Below, one piece after another: positions 9,849-18,901 of a stretch of DNA of 64,000 bases. Below the pieces are notes generated by a model that was not told the DNA's origin, ran no database searches, and was given only the letters and a program-made list of their open reading frames with translations. A program made the translations under genes and the position numbers. How positions within the stretch are numbered: the stretch's first letter is position 1; the number at the start of each line of letters is the position of its first letter. Source of the stretch: Bryobacteraceae bacterium (GTDB lineage Bacteria; Acidobacteriota; Terriglobia; Bryobacterales; Bryobacteraceae); NCBI GenBank assembly GCA_019748195.1, contig JAIEPW010000054.1:1-64000 (forward strand), written 5' to 3'.

Positions 9849-11732
9849 TCAGGCCCGAGCCTCTCCCGAGATCAGCAACGGCTGCTGCGGACTGCCATGT
9901 CTCTCGGACACCATTCGCCCCCAGATCGCCAACATCACCAGTTGCAGAATGAGGGCTTCGTGGCGTCCATCGGAGAGCAGGAAGGAAGCAACCGCTCGCC
10001 GCAGCAGCCGGGGATCGAAGTAATCGCGAATCAACGGCTGAGACGGCAGGTTGACGACGAGATCCTGGAACTCTGGAACTCTCCTTAGGTGCTCCGACCA
10101 CGGAACTCCGAAGCCCCATTTTTTGTGACGCAAAGTGTCCGGAGTCAGGCGGGAGCGCATGGCCCGCCGGAGCAGAGGCTTGGTTCCGCTTCCCGTAAAC
10201 AGATCCCGCGAATCCATCCGGGCGAGTTGCTCCACAATGCGGTAGTCGAGAAAGGGCACGCGGCACTCAATCGAGGCGCCCATGGTCATTCGATCGTTGC
10301 GGTCCAGCACGGAACACAGAAACGTTTGTTGATCGTAGAACATGCCCTGACGAAGCAGGTCACCCGGGTAAAGTTTTCGAGCGCCGTCCAGGACCGTGGT
10401 GCGGTACCCGAGATCGAGTTCCGCGTCGCAACCGGCCTCCCGCAATTCCGAAGGGAACACATCGCAGGAGTTCATCAAAACGCGCTCATCAAGAGACTTC
10501 ATTTGCAGGAACTGGGCCGTCTTGTAAAAACGCCGCGGCAGCCCATTCCAGTCGAGGAGAGCCTCCGGAAAGGCCATTCGTGGAATCCAGGACCCGGTGC
10601 GAAGCAATCTGTATCGCACGTAGCCGCCAAGAGTTTCGTCACCGCCTTCGCCCGAAAGCAGCACCGTGACAAAATTCTTCGCGTAACGGGAAACCGCCAG
10701 GAGGTGAACCGCATTGGCATGCGCGAGGGGCTCGTCGTTCAGCCAGGTGGCCTCGTGGAGCAGAGGCATCAGATCCTCTCCCTTCACCACCGTTTCGTGG
10801 TGGTTCAGGCCGCAGTGCTGCGCGAAGGCGGCGGCCGCGGGACCCTCGTCGTGGCGGGGCGACTCGGGAAAACGGACCGTGAAGCTGGAGAGCTGGTCCG
10901 GGCTTCGGGCGGCAAGCGAAGATGCAACGGAACTGGAGTCCAAACCACCGCTGAGGAGCACGCCGACGGGGACATCGCTGATGGTGCGCAAGGCGACGGA
11001 ATCGTCGAAGGTATCACGGTACCAGGATGCGGCGTTTGGCGGCGAAGCCGGGGCGGCGTCGCCCAGCCTCCACCACGTTCGAATCGAAAGGTGTCCGCGC
11101 TTCCATGTCAGGTAGTGACCTGGCAGAAGCCGCTCAATGCCGCGAAACGGAGTTCGCCGGCCGGCCACGTAGCGGAAGCACAGCAATTCGGCCAGAGTGG
11201 CGCTGTCGAACTCCGCGGGTACGCCGGCGTCAAACAGAGCTTTTTCCTCAGAGCCGAAAATGAGGGAGTCAGGAGACTTGTAGTAGTAAAGGGGCTTCAC
11301 GCCCAGGCGGTCACGGGCAAGGAACAGGGTCTGCTCGGTTGCGTCCCAGATGGCGATGGCGAACATACCGTTCAGAAGTTCGAGCATCTCCGCACCCCGC
11401 TGCTCATAGAGTGCGAGAAGGACTTCGGTATCCGTGTCGGATTGGAAGCGATAGCCTTTTGCCGCCGCGCCGTGCCGCAGATCCCGATAATTGTAGACCT
11501 CGCCGTTATAGGCGATCGTGTACCGTGCGTCGGACGAAGTCATGGGCATGCGGCCCCTGGGGCTAAGGTCCAGCACGGCGAGGCGGCGGGACGCCAGCGC
11601 TATCCCGGCAGCCAGGAAGCAGCCCGCGTCATCGGGACCGCGGTGCTGGAGAGTGTCCCGCATGGATACCAGACGAGAAAGCTCAACTGGAGGGTATGAG
11701 TGCCGACTGGCTATTCCTGCGAATCCACACAC
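9849..11732 (-). CDS. asnB: Asparagine synthetase (glutamine-hydrolysing) family amidotransferase
   Basis: The protein has 627 residues. The start is GTG at 11732, giving (M)CGFAGIA so that the catalytic Cys becomes the N-terminal residue after Met removal; a GGAG ribosome site sits 10 bases upstream. The class II glutaminase domain contains HRGPDDAG and YNGEVYN. The synthetase domain has the ATP loop SGGLDSSS and the later SGEGGDE. In polysaccharide loci such genes often amidate uronic or other carboxylated sugars instead of making free asparagine; context favours that here. A second, distinct copy lies at 54600 in the divergent glycan operon. Confidence 0.92.
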   Translation of the reverse strand: MCGFAGIASRHSYPPVELSRLVSMRDTLQHRGPDDAGCFLAAGIALASRRLAVLDLSPRGRMPMTSSDARYTIAYNGEVYNYRDLRHGAAAKGYRFQSDTDTEVLLALYEQRGAEMLELLNGMFAIAIWDATEQTLFLARDRLGVKPLYYYKSPDSLIFGSEEKALFDAGVPAEFDSATLAELLCFRYVAGRRTPFRGIERLLPGHYLTWKRGHLSIRTWWRLGDAAPASPPNAASWYRDTFDDSVALRTISDVPVGVLLSGGLDSSSVASSLAARSPDQLSSFTVRFPESPRHDEGPAAAAFAQHCGLNHHETVVKGEDLMPLLHEATWLNDEPLAHANAVHLLAVSRYAKNFVTVLLSGEGGDETLGGYVRYRLLRTGSWIPRMAFPEALLDWNGLPRRFYKTAQFLQMKSLDERVLMNSCDVFPSELREAGCDAELDLGYRTTVLDGARKLYPGDLLRQGMFYDQQTFLCSVLDRNDRMTMGASIECRVPFLDYRIVEQLARMDSRDLFTGSGTKPLLRRAMRSRLTPDTLRHKKWGFGVPWSEHLRRVPEFQDLVVNLPSQPLIRDYFDPRLLRRAVASFLLSDGRHEALILQLVMLAIWGRMVSERHGSPQQPLLISGEARA

Positions 11733-11751
11733 GGGTTTAAATCTCCACGTT

Positions 11752-12855
11752 TCAGTTGTTGGCGCACACTTCCGCAAGCACCTGCCGCCACCGGGGCAGC
11801 ACATTCTCCCAAGCCGACCGGGCCGCGAGGATCCGGCCGTTACTCGAGAGCGACGCGGCGAGCTCCGGCTCCGCCAGCAGGCGCCTCACGGCTCCAGCCA
11901 TGGAGCCGGCATCGTTGTCAGGAGTCAGCAGCGCGGTTTCCTCGTGCCGGAGGAGATCACCAATGCCGCCAACGTCCGTGGCAACCACCGGTATTCCCAT
12001 GGCGCACGCTTCCACGACGGAGACCGGCATATTGTCGATGCGGTTCGTGTTGAGATAGATATCAGCCTGATTCCCATATCGCGCCTTCTCTTCGCTTCCC
12101 AGAAAGCCGGGGAACTCAATCGCTTCCGCCAAGTCGAGGCGCGACGCAAGTTCCTTCATCGGGCCCAGTAATCCCTTCTCCTGTCCTGCCAGGACCAGAG
12201 TCGCGTCCGGGTAATCAGGCCGAAGCAGGTGAAGCACCCGAATGGCGAGTTCCGGATTCCAGATCGGATGGAACGCGCGCATCCAGAACAGTCGTGGAGC
12301 GAGTTTATCCCGGCGCCGATACGGGTAGTCCTTCAATTCGATCACGTTCGGTATTAATTCCACGTTGAGGCCGAGTGGCGCCACGGCGCGCGCGAGATAC
12401 GGCGAGGGGGCGACTAACCGGGCGGCACGGCCGAGGACGCGGCGAACCCAGGCCGTGCGGCGAGCCATGAATTCCGGGAGTGCCCCGCCATGGAGCACCA
12501 TGATGATGGGACAGCCATATTTGCTTGCGAGTGCGCTCGCGGCATCCTCGATCAGGAAGCTGGGCCCTCCGTAGATATCGATGAAGACGGCATCCACATC
12601 GTGCAGCCGCCGGGCCAGCGTCAGTAAAATGTCCGCGGCGCGCATGTACCGGTTCGGGAGCGCCGACACGGAGATGACGCGGGCTCCTTCGCGGGCCATC
12701 AATTCCGAAAGCTTCTGACCTTGCGTAGTGACAAAGCCGGGACGCCGGCCGACCATCGGACCGGCAAAACATAATCGCCGATCTCCGAGGGATGCGGCTT
12801 CCGCCCGCGGCGGGGGCGGGGGCGACGCCGTTTGGGGATCCGGTGTGATATTCAT
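11752..12855 (-). CDS. Glycosyltransferase family 4 (GT-B fold)
   Basis: The protein has 367 residues. A proline-rich N-terminal stretch is followed by a GT-B fold. The acceptor half shows HGGALPEFM. The donor half has the family-4 pattern PVSVVEACAMGIPVVATDVGG with its nucleotide-sugar-binding Glu. It probably adds one sugar to the growing repeat unit in the cytoplasm. The start ATG is at 12855, with a 12-base gap after the CapD-like gene. The substrate cannot be read from the sequence. Confidence 0.9.
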   Translation of the reverse strand: MNITPDPQTASPPPPPRAEAASLGDRRLCFAGPMVGRRPGFVTTQGQKLSELMAREGARVISVSALPNRYMRAADILLTLARRLHDVDAVFIDIYGGPSFLIEDAASALASKYGCPIIMVLHGGALPEFMARRTAWVRRVLGRAARLVAPSPYLARAVAPLGLNVELIPNVIELKDYPYRRRDKLAPRLFWMRAFHPIWNPELAIRVLHLLRPDYPDATLVLAGQEKGLLGPMKELASRLDLAEAIEFPGFLGSEEKARYGNQADIYLNTNRIDNMPVSVVEACAMGIPVVATDVGGIGDLLRHEETALLTPDNDAGSMAGAVRRLLAEPELAASLSSNGRILAARSAWENVLPRWRQVLAEVCANN

Positions 12856-12867
12856 CGTGCGATCGGC

Positions 12868-14808
12868 TTAGACGGCGGCGGAGCGCGACTTGAAAGCCGT
12901 GGAGTCCTGGCGCATCCCCAAGTGCTTCCGCAACTCGGGGCTGATCTGGTATTCCGGAACGAAGTCCTTCAGGTGAAGAACGACTTGCAGGTCATCGCGC
13001 GCTTCTATGGAGTACCTTAGGTCTTCAATCCATCGGCGCACCGAGTGGGCGGGAGGTTTCGGTCCTCCGAAGATCTTGATCTTCTCGTGGTATGTCGGGA
13101 GAATATCTTCACCCTCCGATATCAGCTCCTCAAACAGTTTCTCGCCAGGCCGGAGCCCGGTGAAGTGAATGGGAATGTCGACATCCGGCACGAAGCCGGA
13201 TAGGCGGATCATGTTGCGCGCCAAATCAACAATCTTGACCGGCTCCCCCATGTCCAGCACGAAGATCTCGCCGCCCTGGCTCATGGTCATTGCCTGCAGG
13301 ACCAACTGCACGGCCTCGCGAATGGTCATGAAATAGCGCCGGATCTCGGGATGAGTGACCGTTACGGGTCCGCCCGCGGCAATCTGCTCGCGGAAGATCG
13401 GCGTAACGCTTCCATTGCTTCCCAGGACATTACCGAAACGTACGGCTGCGTACTGGGTGGAGAGCCCAGCGCCGGACTCGACCGCCGCCGAAAGAAGCTC
13501 CGCGGCACGCTTTGTGGCGCCCATCACGTTACTCGGATTCACGGCCTTGTCGGAGGAGATGAGAACGACTTTTTCGACTCCGTACTGTTGCGCGGCCTGG
13601 AACACGTTCCAGGTTCCGAGCACATTCGCATGTGCCGCCTCGACCGCATTGGTTTCCATCAACGGTACATGCTTATAAGCGGCGGCATGGAACATGAGCG
13701 CCACCTGGTTCTCGCGGATCGCCTGCTGCACCCGCGAGGCGCTCCGGACGTCACCGATTCTCGGGAGAATCGGAATTCCGGGGAAGGACTTACGAAGCTC
13801 CAGGTCGATTCGGAACAGGTCGCTCTCGGCTTGATCGAACAGCACCAGGCGTTCCGGCCGGAAGGCGCAGATCTGGCGGCAGAGTTCTGAACCGATGGAC
13901 CCGGCCGCGCCAGTAACCAGCACTGCCTTGCCCTCGACACACTCGCGGATACGGTCGACTTCCAGTGTTACGCTTTCGCGGCACAGCAGGTCTTCGAGTG
14001 AAACGTCCCGAACCTGACGGCTGAGGTTACGGTCCTGAATCAGACTGCCCATGCTGGGGAGTGTCCGGATGGGAAGTCCCGACTTGCGGCAATACGCGAT
14101 GGCGGCCCGCATCTCGGCTGAGCTTGCGGAAGGGAGTGCGATCAGGATCTCGGTAGGCGTGGGCCGCCTGCGGCTCAGGTTGCGCACGATGGCAGGAATA
14201 TCCCGCCCGCTGCCGAGCACCGGCACACCAGACAAGATCTCGCCGCGCTTGGAGGGGTCATCGTCGACAAAACCCAACACCCAGTATCCGAGCCGCGGGT
14301 AAGCGCGGATCTCTCGGGTCAACGCGCAGCCTGCCCATCCGGCGCCGTAAATCAGCACGCCCTTCAACTGGCTCTTCGCGCGCCAGCCGGAGAGGCCTTC
14401 ATTCAAGAACCGCCGGGTCATAAGCGCGGCCAGAATGAGGCTGGTAGTCTGCATGAAGTCGATCACGAGCACGGAGCGGGGGAAGTTCGCGCCATGAATC
14501 AGGTACAGCGCCGAGGACCAGGCGATGGAGGCGGTGAGGGAACCGGCGAGTACGCGCTGGATGTCCGCGACGCCCACCAAGCTCCACCAGCCGCGGTGCA
14601 CGCGGAACACAAGGAGGATCATCAGCTTCAAGGTGACCGCCAACGCTAATGAGGTGCGCAGGTGGTTCATCTCGCCGCTTGGAATCACAAAGTCAAACCG
14701 CAGGAGGAATGCGGCGGCGGGACTTGCCGTGAGCGCCGCTGCAAGCAGCAGTCCCACGAGAAAGCGGCGGAGAAGCGGAAAAAGACTACCGGGGCGAGTT
14801 TTCTTCAT
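12868..14808 (-). CDS. Membrane-bound UDP-N-acetylhexosamine 4,6-dehydratase (CapD/PglF/WbpM family)
   Basis: The protein has 646 residues, the usual size for the long form. Four N-terminal hydrophobic segments (about residues 10-135) are followed by a CoA-binding-like Rossmann region (GAGWAG, about 155). The catalytic SDR domain has the NAD loop GAAGSIG at 300-306 and the SSDKAV...MGATKR active-site pattern (about 418-433), where Lys and Met replace the usual Tyr, as in PglF and WbpM. It would convert UDP-GlcNAc to the 4-keto-6-deoxy sugar. The DegT aminotransferase encoded just upstream could then aminate C4. No PglD-type N-acetyltransferase is seen nearby. Confidence 0.92.
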   Translation of the reverse strand: MKKTRPGSLFPLLRRFLVGLLLAAALTASPAAAFLLRFDFVIPSGEMNHLRTSLALAVTLKLMILLVFRVHRGWWSLVGVADIQRVLAGSLTASIAWSSALYLIHGANFPRSVLVIDFMQTTSLILAALMTRRFLNEGLSGWRAKSQLKGVLIYGAGWAGCALTREIRAYPRLGYWVLGFVDDDPSKRGEILSGVPVLGSGRDIPAIVRNLSRRRPTPTEILIALPSASSAEMRAAIAYCRKSGLPIRTLPSMGSLIQDRNLSRQVRDVSLEDLLCRESVTLEVDRIRECVEGKAVLVTGAAGSIGSELCRQICAFRPERLVLFDQAESDLFRIDLELRKSFPGIPILPRIGDVRSASRVQQAIRENQVALMFHAAAYKHVPLMETNAVEAAHANVLGTWNVFQAAQQYGVEKVVLISSDKAVNPSNVMGATKRAAELLSAAVESGAGLSTQYAAVRFGNVLGSNGSVTPIFREQIAAGGPVTVTHPEIRRYFMTIREAVQLVLQAMTMSQGGEIFVLDMGEPVKIVDLARNMIRLSGFVPDVDIPIHFTGLRPGEKLFEELISEGEDILPTYHEKIKIFGGPKPPAHSVRRWIEDLRYSIEARDDLQVVLHLKDFVPEYQISPELRKHLGMRQDSTAFKSRSAAV

Positions 14809-14823
14809 CAGGTGCCTACTTCA

Positions 14824-16026
14824 TCACGCGGTCGCGGCATGCGCCGCGACGCTCCTTCCTTCCGTGATTACGGATCGCACCGCGTCAACGATTCGCCGCA
14901 GCTCGCCTTCCGTGAGCCCCGGAAAGAGTGGGAGCGACAGGGATCGCGAATACAGCTTGATGGCTTCCGGACAGTGATTTCGAGGCTCGGCGGCCAGCTC
15001 GCGGTAGGCCGGATGCAGCGGAATGGGAATGAAGTGAACACTGGTGGAGACGCCGCGATCCTTCAACCTGGCGATAAACTCGTCGCGGCCAAACCGCAGC
15101 GTCTCCAGACGGAGCTTCAGGATATACAGGTGCCATGAGTGGCGATCTTCAACCCGGTCCGACGCGGGCTCGATCTCCTCGAGGTCCGCGAACGAGTCCT
15201 GGTAGAATTTCGCGATCCGGCGCCGGGCGCCGATGAATTCCTCCTGCTTGCGCAGTTGATGGATGCCGAGCGATGCCTGAATGTCGCTCATGTTGTACTT
15301 GAAGCCCGGCTCCAGCACCTGGTAAAACCAGGAGCCGGAGGCGCTGTAGCGGTTCCAGGCGTCTTTGCTGATTCCGTGCAGGCAAAGAACCTTCATGCGG
15401 TCAAACAAACCGGCGTCATGAGTGGTGACCATCCCGCCCTCGCCGGTGGTGAGGTTCTTAGTCGCGTAGAAGCTGAAGGCCACAGCGTCGCTGCGGCCGC
15501 CGGTTTGGGCACTGGCCCCGCCGATCATTGTGTCCCTGGTCTTGGAACCGACGGCATGAGCGGCGTCTTCCACCACCTTCAGTCCATGGGTGCGCGCAAG
15601 CTCCCAAATGGCGTCCATATCGCAAGGAAGGCCGGCGAGGTGCACCGGCAAGATCGCGCGTGTTCTCCGCGTGATTCGCTCGGCCACCAGGGAGGGATCG
15701 AGGTTGCCGTCGCCGCGAACATCGGCCAGCACCGGCGTTGCGCCGCAATGCAGGATGGTATTGATCGTGGCGCAGAACGTAAGCGGAGTGGTGATCACCT
15801 CGTCACCGGGGCCGAGGTCTAGCGCCGCAAGAGCGAGGTGGAGCCCGGCCGTGCAGGAGTTCACCGCCAGCGCGCGGGATGCGCCGGCATACTCGGCGAA
15901 CTCCGTTTCGAACTGTGCAGTCTTGGGCCCAGACGTCAGCCAGCCGGAGCGAAGCGTATGCACCACTTCGTTGATTTCGTCGTCACCCAGCAACGGACGG
16001 TGGAAAGGAATCATCTCTTGTGACAA
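14824..16026 (-). CDS. DegT/DnrJ/EryC1/StrS-family PLP-dependent sugar aminotransferase
   Basis: The protein has 400 residues, the typical family length. The N-terminus (IPFHRPLLGDDE) and the SGPKTAQFE region are characteristic. The PLP aspartate lies in VVEDAAHA, and the Schiff-base lysine lies in FSFYATKNLTTGEGG. It would aminate the 4-keto sugar made by the CapD/PglF-like dehydratase, as PglE does. The gene starts with ATG at 16026, 9 bases after the polymerase gene stop. The sugar stereochemistry cannot be predicted. Confidence 0.92.
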   Translation of the reverse strand: MSQEMIPFHRPLLGDDEINEVVHTLRSGWLTSGPKTAQFETEFAEYAGASRALAVNSCTAGLHLALAALDLGPGDEVITTPLTFCATINTILHCGATPVLADVRGDGNLDPSLVAERITRRTRAILPVHLAGLPCDMDAIWELARTHGLKVVEDAAHAVGSKTRDTMIGGASAQTGGRSDAVAFSFYATKNLTTGEGGMVTTHDAGLFDRMKVLCLHGISKDAWNRYSASGSWFYQVLEPGFKYNMSDIQASLGIHQLRKQEEFIGARRRIAKFYQDSFADLEEIEPASDRVEDRHSWHLYILKLRLETLRFGRDEFIARLKDRGVSTSVHFIPIPLHPAYRELAAEPRNHCPEAIKLYSRSLSLPLFPGLTEGELRRIVDAVRSVITEGRSVAAHAATA

Positions 16027-16035
16027 AAGGTCTCC

Positions 16036-17388
16036 TTAATCAACTTCCCTGAGCGCCAGTTGCGCCTGGGGCTGGGTTACGCGGAAGTACTGCAGCACGG
16101 GCTCGAGCGCCCCAGGCTGCCTCCAGGCGGCGATTCCGAATATGAAGGACGCCGCCGAAAGCCGCATAGCGTTGCTGGTCATGAACATGAGGCTCCAGGT
16201 AAGCGCGGCCGCGCAAACGGCGGCGTTCAGCGTGGAAGACGCACCGAGAACGCGGCTGATACCGAAGCTCAAGAGGAAGCACAGAGCCGCCAGGCCCAGA
16301 GTTCCGTGCTCCGCCACCAGTCGGCTGAACTCGGTGTGGGCGGCCAGGCCGCGGCGGTGTCCATACTTCGACATACCAACACCCACGCCGAGCACTGGAT
16401 TTTCCTGCCACATCCGGAGGTCCTCCTCGATCAACTCATCCCGGCCCGTCAGCCCGGTGTCGCGAAAGCGATTCGCCAGAGCACCGCCGGTGAAATCATC
16501 GAGACGCGGCAGAACGACATAGAAGCCGATCAAGGCAGTGACCGCAATTGTGAGAACTAGCGGCGTTCTCACGCCCGGACGGCGTACGAGAAAGAACGCC
16601 GCGGCCAGCGTCGCGCCGCCGGACGCATACAGCCCTCCGCGCGACAGCGTCAAAGCGCTTTGAGCGCTTAAGGCTACGGCGCCCGCCATGAGCAGGAGCC
16701 GGGTCGCGGCGGCCGGCCGGGCGGTAATCGCGGTCAGCAACAGGATGGAAGCTCCCATTCCCAGGACCGCGGAGACCTGGTTGGGACCAAAGCCTCCGCT
16801 CGCCTCCATGTTCGATTCCGAACCGTAACTGGCAGCCATCGCGCCGCGCGCGGCGATCGCGAAGATGGCGAAAACCGGGCCGATCGCCCCGAAGACGACC
16901 TTCCAAAGCTCCACTGGCGCGAGACGCACCGATGAAAAAAAAGTGAGCGAAACCGCCAGCGCAACCGGTCCGGAAAGATAGAACGAGAACGGCGATCGTA
17001 CCCGGTCCAATCCGAGGGCTTGTACGGTCAGCAAAGCGCTGGGCAACAGCAGGAGGAGATAGGCGGCCGCCGCGGGGGGAATGACCATCCGCGCGTGACG
17101 GGCCAGATACACCGCCAAGCCGGCTGCAATCGCATACTTGCCCCCTTCCCAGAAAACAGAGGCTCCGGTCATCCGCCACAGGACTTCGGAGCCGACGACA
17201 TATGCTGCCGCAAAGCCCACGGGCACAGGGCTTGCGCAAAACCAGCCCAGGATCATTGGGGCACAAAGAGCCAGATATCCGTGCGCCGTGGCCCCTGAAT
17301 GCGACCGCTGCATAACCAGGCCGAGGGCGACGTGAGCCGCCATCCAGGTTAGCGACAGCGGTAGTGTCAGAGCCAGACGGGAGAGCAT
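16036..17388 (-). CDS. Polytopic O-antigen ligase/polymerase-like membrane protein (Wzy/WaaL superfamily)
   Basis: The protein has 450 residues and is strongly hydrophobic, with about eleven to twelve predicted membrane segments. A large loop near the C-terminus contains NPVLGVGVGMSKYG and AAHTEFSRLVAEHGTLGL, the His-containing loop pattern shared by Wzy polymerases and WaaL ligases. It would join repeat units or ligate glycan at the periplasmic side of the membrane. Sequence alone does not separate the two roles. No Wzx flippase is visible in the window, while an ABC exporter (Wzm/Wzt) is encoded in the divergent operon. Confidence 0.82.
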   Translation of the reverse strand: MLSRLALTLPLSLTWMAAHVALGLVMQRSHSGATAHGYLALCAPMILGWFCASPVPVGFAAAYVVGSEVLWRMTGASVFWEGGKYAIAAGLAVYLARHARMVIPPAAAAYLLLLLPSALLTVQALGLDRVRSPFSFYLSGPVALAVSLTFFSSVRLAPVELWKVVFGAIGPVFAIFAIAARGAMAASYGSESNMEASGGFGPNQVSAVLGMGASILLLTAITARPAAATRLLLMAGAVALSAQSALTLSRGGLYASGGATLAAAFFLVRRPGVRTPLVLTIAVTALIGFYVVLPRLDDFTGGALANRFRDTGLTGRDELIEEDLRMWQENPVLGVGVGMSKYGHRRGLAAHTEFSRLVAEHGTLGLAALCFLLSFGISRVLGASSTLNAAVCAAALTWSLMFMTSNAMRLSAASFIFGIAAWRQPGALEPVLQYFRVTQPQAQLALREVD

Positions 17389-17430
17389 GATAGTGGGGTG
17401 CTGACTGGCGGCTTGCGTTTACGGCTCGCG

Positions 17431-17997
17431 CTAGCTCCCGTAGGCGGCCTCGACCCCCGGCACGGCAATGCCGGCCGGCCTTCTTGCGGTGCGGTCCAGC
17501 CAATCGATATCCACTTCGGCGGCGACGGCGCGCTTCAGCAGATCCACGGAAACAACCACCCGCCATTGGTTGCGAATGGCCACTAAAGTACCCTGGATTC
17601 CGGCCAATGGTCCCTTCTGAATCGAAACCTTCTGGCCGACCTCGAAGTAAGGCCACGGGCAGAGCTGCAGTCCGCTCGACACGAACTGCCGGAGCGCGTC
17701 GATCTCTGCGTTCGACACTGGCTCGATCTGGCGTCCGAAGCCGACGATTTCGACAACGCCCGGAACGGCGAGAATGGGTGAGCGTACCGCAGCGGGAAAG
17801 CGGCAGAAAACGTACCCAGGGAAAAGCGGGACCTCGATCTCGCGATACCGGTCGGACCAGCGCCGCCAACTGCGGTAGAACGGAAGAAACTCCTCGTAAC
17901 CGCGACTGCGCAAGCCCGCGGATACCGTGCGCTCGAAATTCGAACGCACCCGGAGCGCATACCAACACTCCGTGACGGGGAAGGTCTCACGGTCCAT
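17431..17997 (-). CDS. NusG-like transcription antiterminator (UpxY/RfaH/LoaP type), first gene of the glycan operon
   Basis: The protein has 188 residues. The NGN domain shows CWYALRVRSNFE, and EVPLFPGYVFCRF is typical of specialised NusG paralogues. A C-terminal KOW element contains GPLAGIQGTL. Such proteins ride on RNA polymerase and suppress termination in long surface-polysaccharide or antibiotic operons. ATG at 17997 is chosen because a GGAGGT site (18003-18008) lies 5 bases upstream; an in-frame TTG at 18027 has no site. Its position as first gene, behind its own strong promoter, fits regulation in cis of the 15-kb operon running to 2834. Confidence 0.92.
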   Translation of the reverse strand: MDRETFPVTECWYALRVRSNFERTVSAGLRSRGYEEFLPFYRSWRRWSDRYREIEVPLFPGYVFCRFPAAVRSPILAVPGVVEIVGFGRQIEPVSNAEIDALRQFVSSGLQLCPWPYFEVGQKVSIQKGPLAGIQGTLVAIRNQWRVVVSVDLLKRAVAAEVDIDWLDRTARRPAGIAVPGVEAAYGS

Positions 17998-18002
17998 ACC
18001 AC

Positions 18003-18008
18003 ACCTCC
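18003..18008 (-). promoter_or_regulatory. Ribosome binding site of the NusG-like gene
   Basis: On the minus strand this reads GGAGGT, a full anti-16S match, 5 bases before ATG at 17997. It decides the start of the NusG-like gene over the upstream TTG. Confidence 0.8.
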
Positions 18009-18050
18009 GAACGGGAAATGCATCCAATGTTTTACGGTCTGTGCTAGATG

Positions 18051-18079
18051 ATTATCAAGCAGGGTGGATGGTCTGTCAA
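18051..18079 (-). promoter_or_regulatory. Sigma70-type promoter of the NusG-headed polysaccharide operon
   Basis: The minus strand reads TTGACA (18079-18074), a 17-base spacer, then GATAAT (18056-18051), a 5/6 match to TATAAT. Transcription would begin near 18044, leaving a leader of about 45 bases before the NusG-like ATG. Two GTAC tetramers lie upstream at 18090-18093 and 18105-18108. The nearer one ends 10 bases before the -35 box. Confidence 0.7.
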
Positions 18080-18139
18080 CGAGAAGGAAGTACTCATACA
18101 TCTGGTACTACGAAGGCCAATCGATTGTGATGCACGTTT

Positions 18140-18901
18140 TTATTTCGTCGCGGTTACAAACGCAATGTATTTGTGATTGCGGGGAAGGACGGGATCGAGC
18201 GTTCGGTTCGCCGAATGAGCAAGCCAGTTCAAGGCCGGCGTCCGGAACAGCGTCGGGATGTACCCAAAGTACTGGATCTCGCGGTGGGAGAAGGGAGCCA
18301 ACAACTCCGGCCAGTCGGAGGGCGCAAGGTGCCGCCAGCCGACTTTCGCCTTGCTCATCGTCCGCAACCGGCGGTGAATCAATGAACCCTGCATGTTCTC
18401 CGCGCCGAGCCAAACGCCGTTTGGTTTCAAGACCCGGTGAATCTCGCGCATAGCCCGGCTTTGGTTTTCCAGGGTGCGTGTGGAGGGGTCCTTGTAAACC
18501 AATTTCAAACCGCCGATCACTGATTTCGATACCACGATGTCGAACTCCTCGGAGCGGTGAGAAATCGCGAAAACATCAATGGATTCATATTGTACGCGGT
18601 CGGAAACGCCGTAGGCGCAGTGCAGCCGCCGTGCGCTGTCGGCCGGTCCGCCCAGGTCGCTGCAGACTACCTGATATCCCCGCAGCGCGAACCACAGGCT
18701 GACTCCGCCGCCGCGCTCTCCAACCGCTAGGATGCGAGCGCGGGATGGGTCCAAATCTTTCAAGGAGCGCTCCCAAACCGGCAGCGCACGACTCCAGTTC
18801 AGGACGTCCCACTCGACAACGTCACGTATGAGGGTCGAAGATTTCGGTATCACGCTACAATCCCGACGCGCATCTAGCGCTGGTCCAAACGGGGAACTCA
18901 T
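18140..18901 (-). CDS. SAM-dependent methyltransferase, last gene of the NRPS/PKS operon
   Basis: The protein has 253 residues with a class I Rossmann methyltransferase pattern: motif I ILAVGERGGGVS (a degenerate GxGxG), an acidic turn at CSDLGG, and VLKPNGVWLGAEN as the post-strand motif. ATG at 18901 overlaps the stop of the PKS-TE gene (ATGA), which points to co-translation and a tailoring role on the polyketide/peptide. The target atom cannot be assigned. The next unit downstream, the NusG-like operon, has its own promoter 60 bases beyond the stop. No clear terminator separates them. Confidence 0.82.
   Translation of the reverse strand: MSSPFGPALDARRDCSVIPKSSTLIRDVVEWDVLNWSRALPVWERSLKDLDPSRARILAVGERGGGVSLWFALRGYQVVCSDLGGPADSARRLHCAYGVSDRVQYESIDVFAISHRSEEFDIVVSKSVIGGLKLVYKDPSTRTLENQSRAMREIHRVLKPNGVWLGAENMQGSLIHRRLRTMSKAKVGWRHLAPSDWPELLAPFSHREIQYFGYIPTLFRTPALNWLAHSANRTLDPVLPRNHKYIAFVTATK

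Noticed and set aside
10089-11699. Plus-strand open frame of 536 codons opposite asnB
   Set aside because: It is antisense to conserved glutaminase and synthetase motifs; no recognisable family or ribosome site.
16496-17968. Minus-strand open frame of 490 codons overlapping the polymerase and NusG-like genes
   Set aside because: Composition is Arg/Ser-rich without motifs, and it runs across two recognised genes in another frame.
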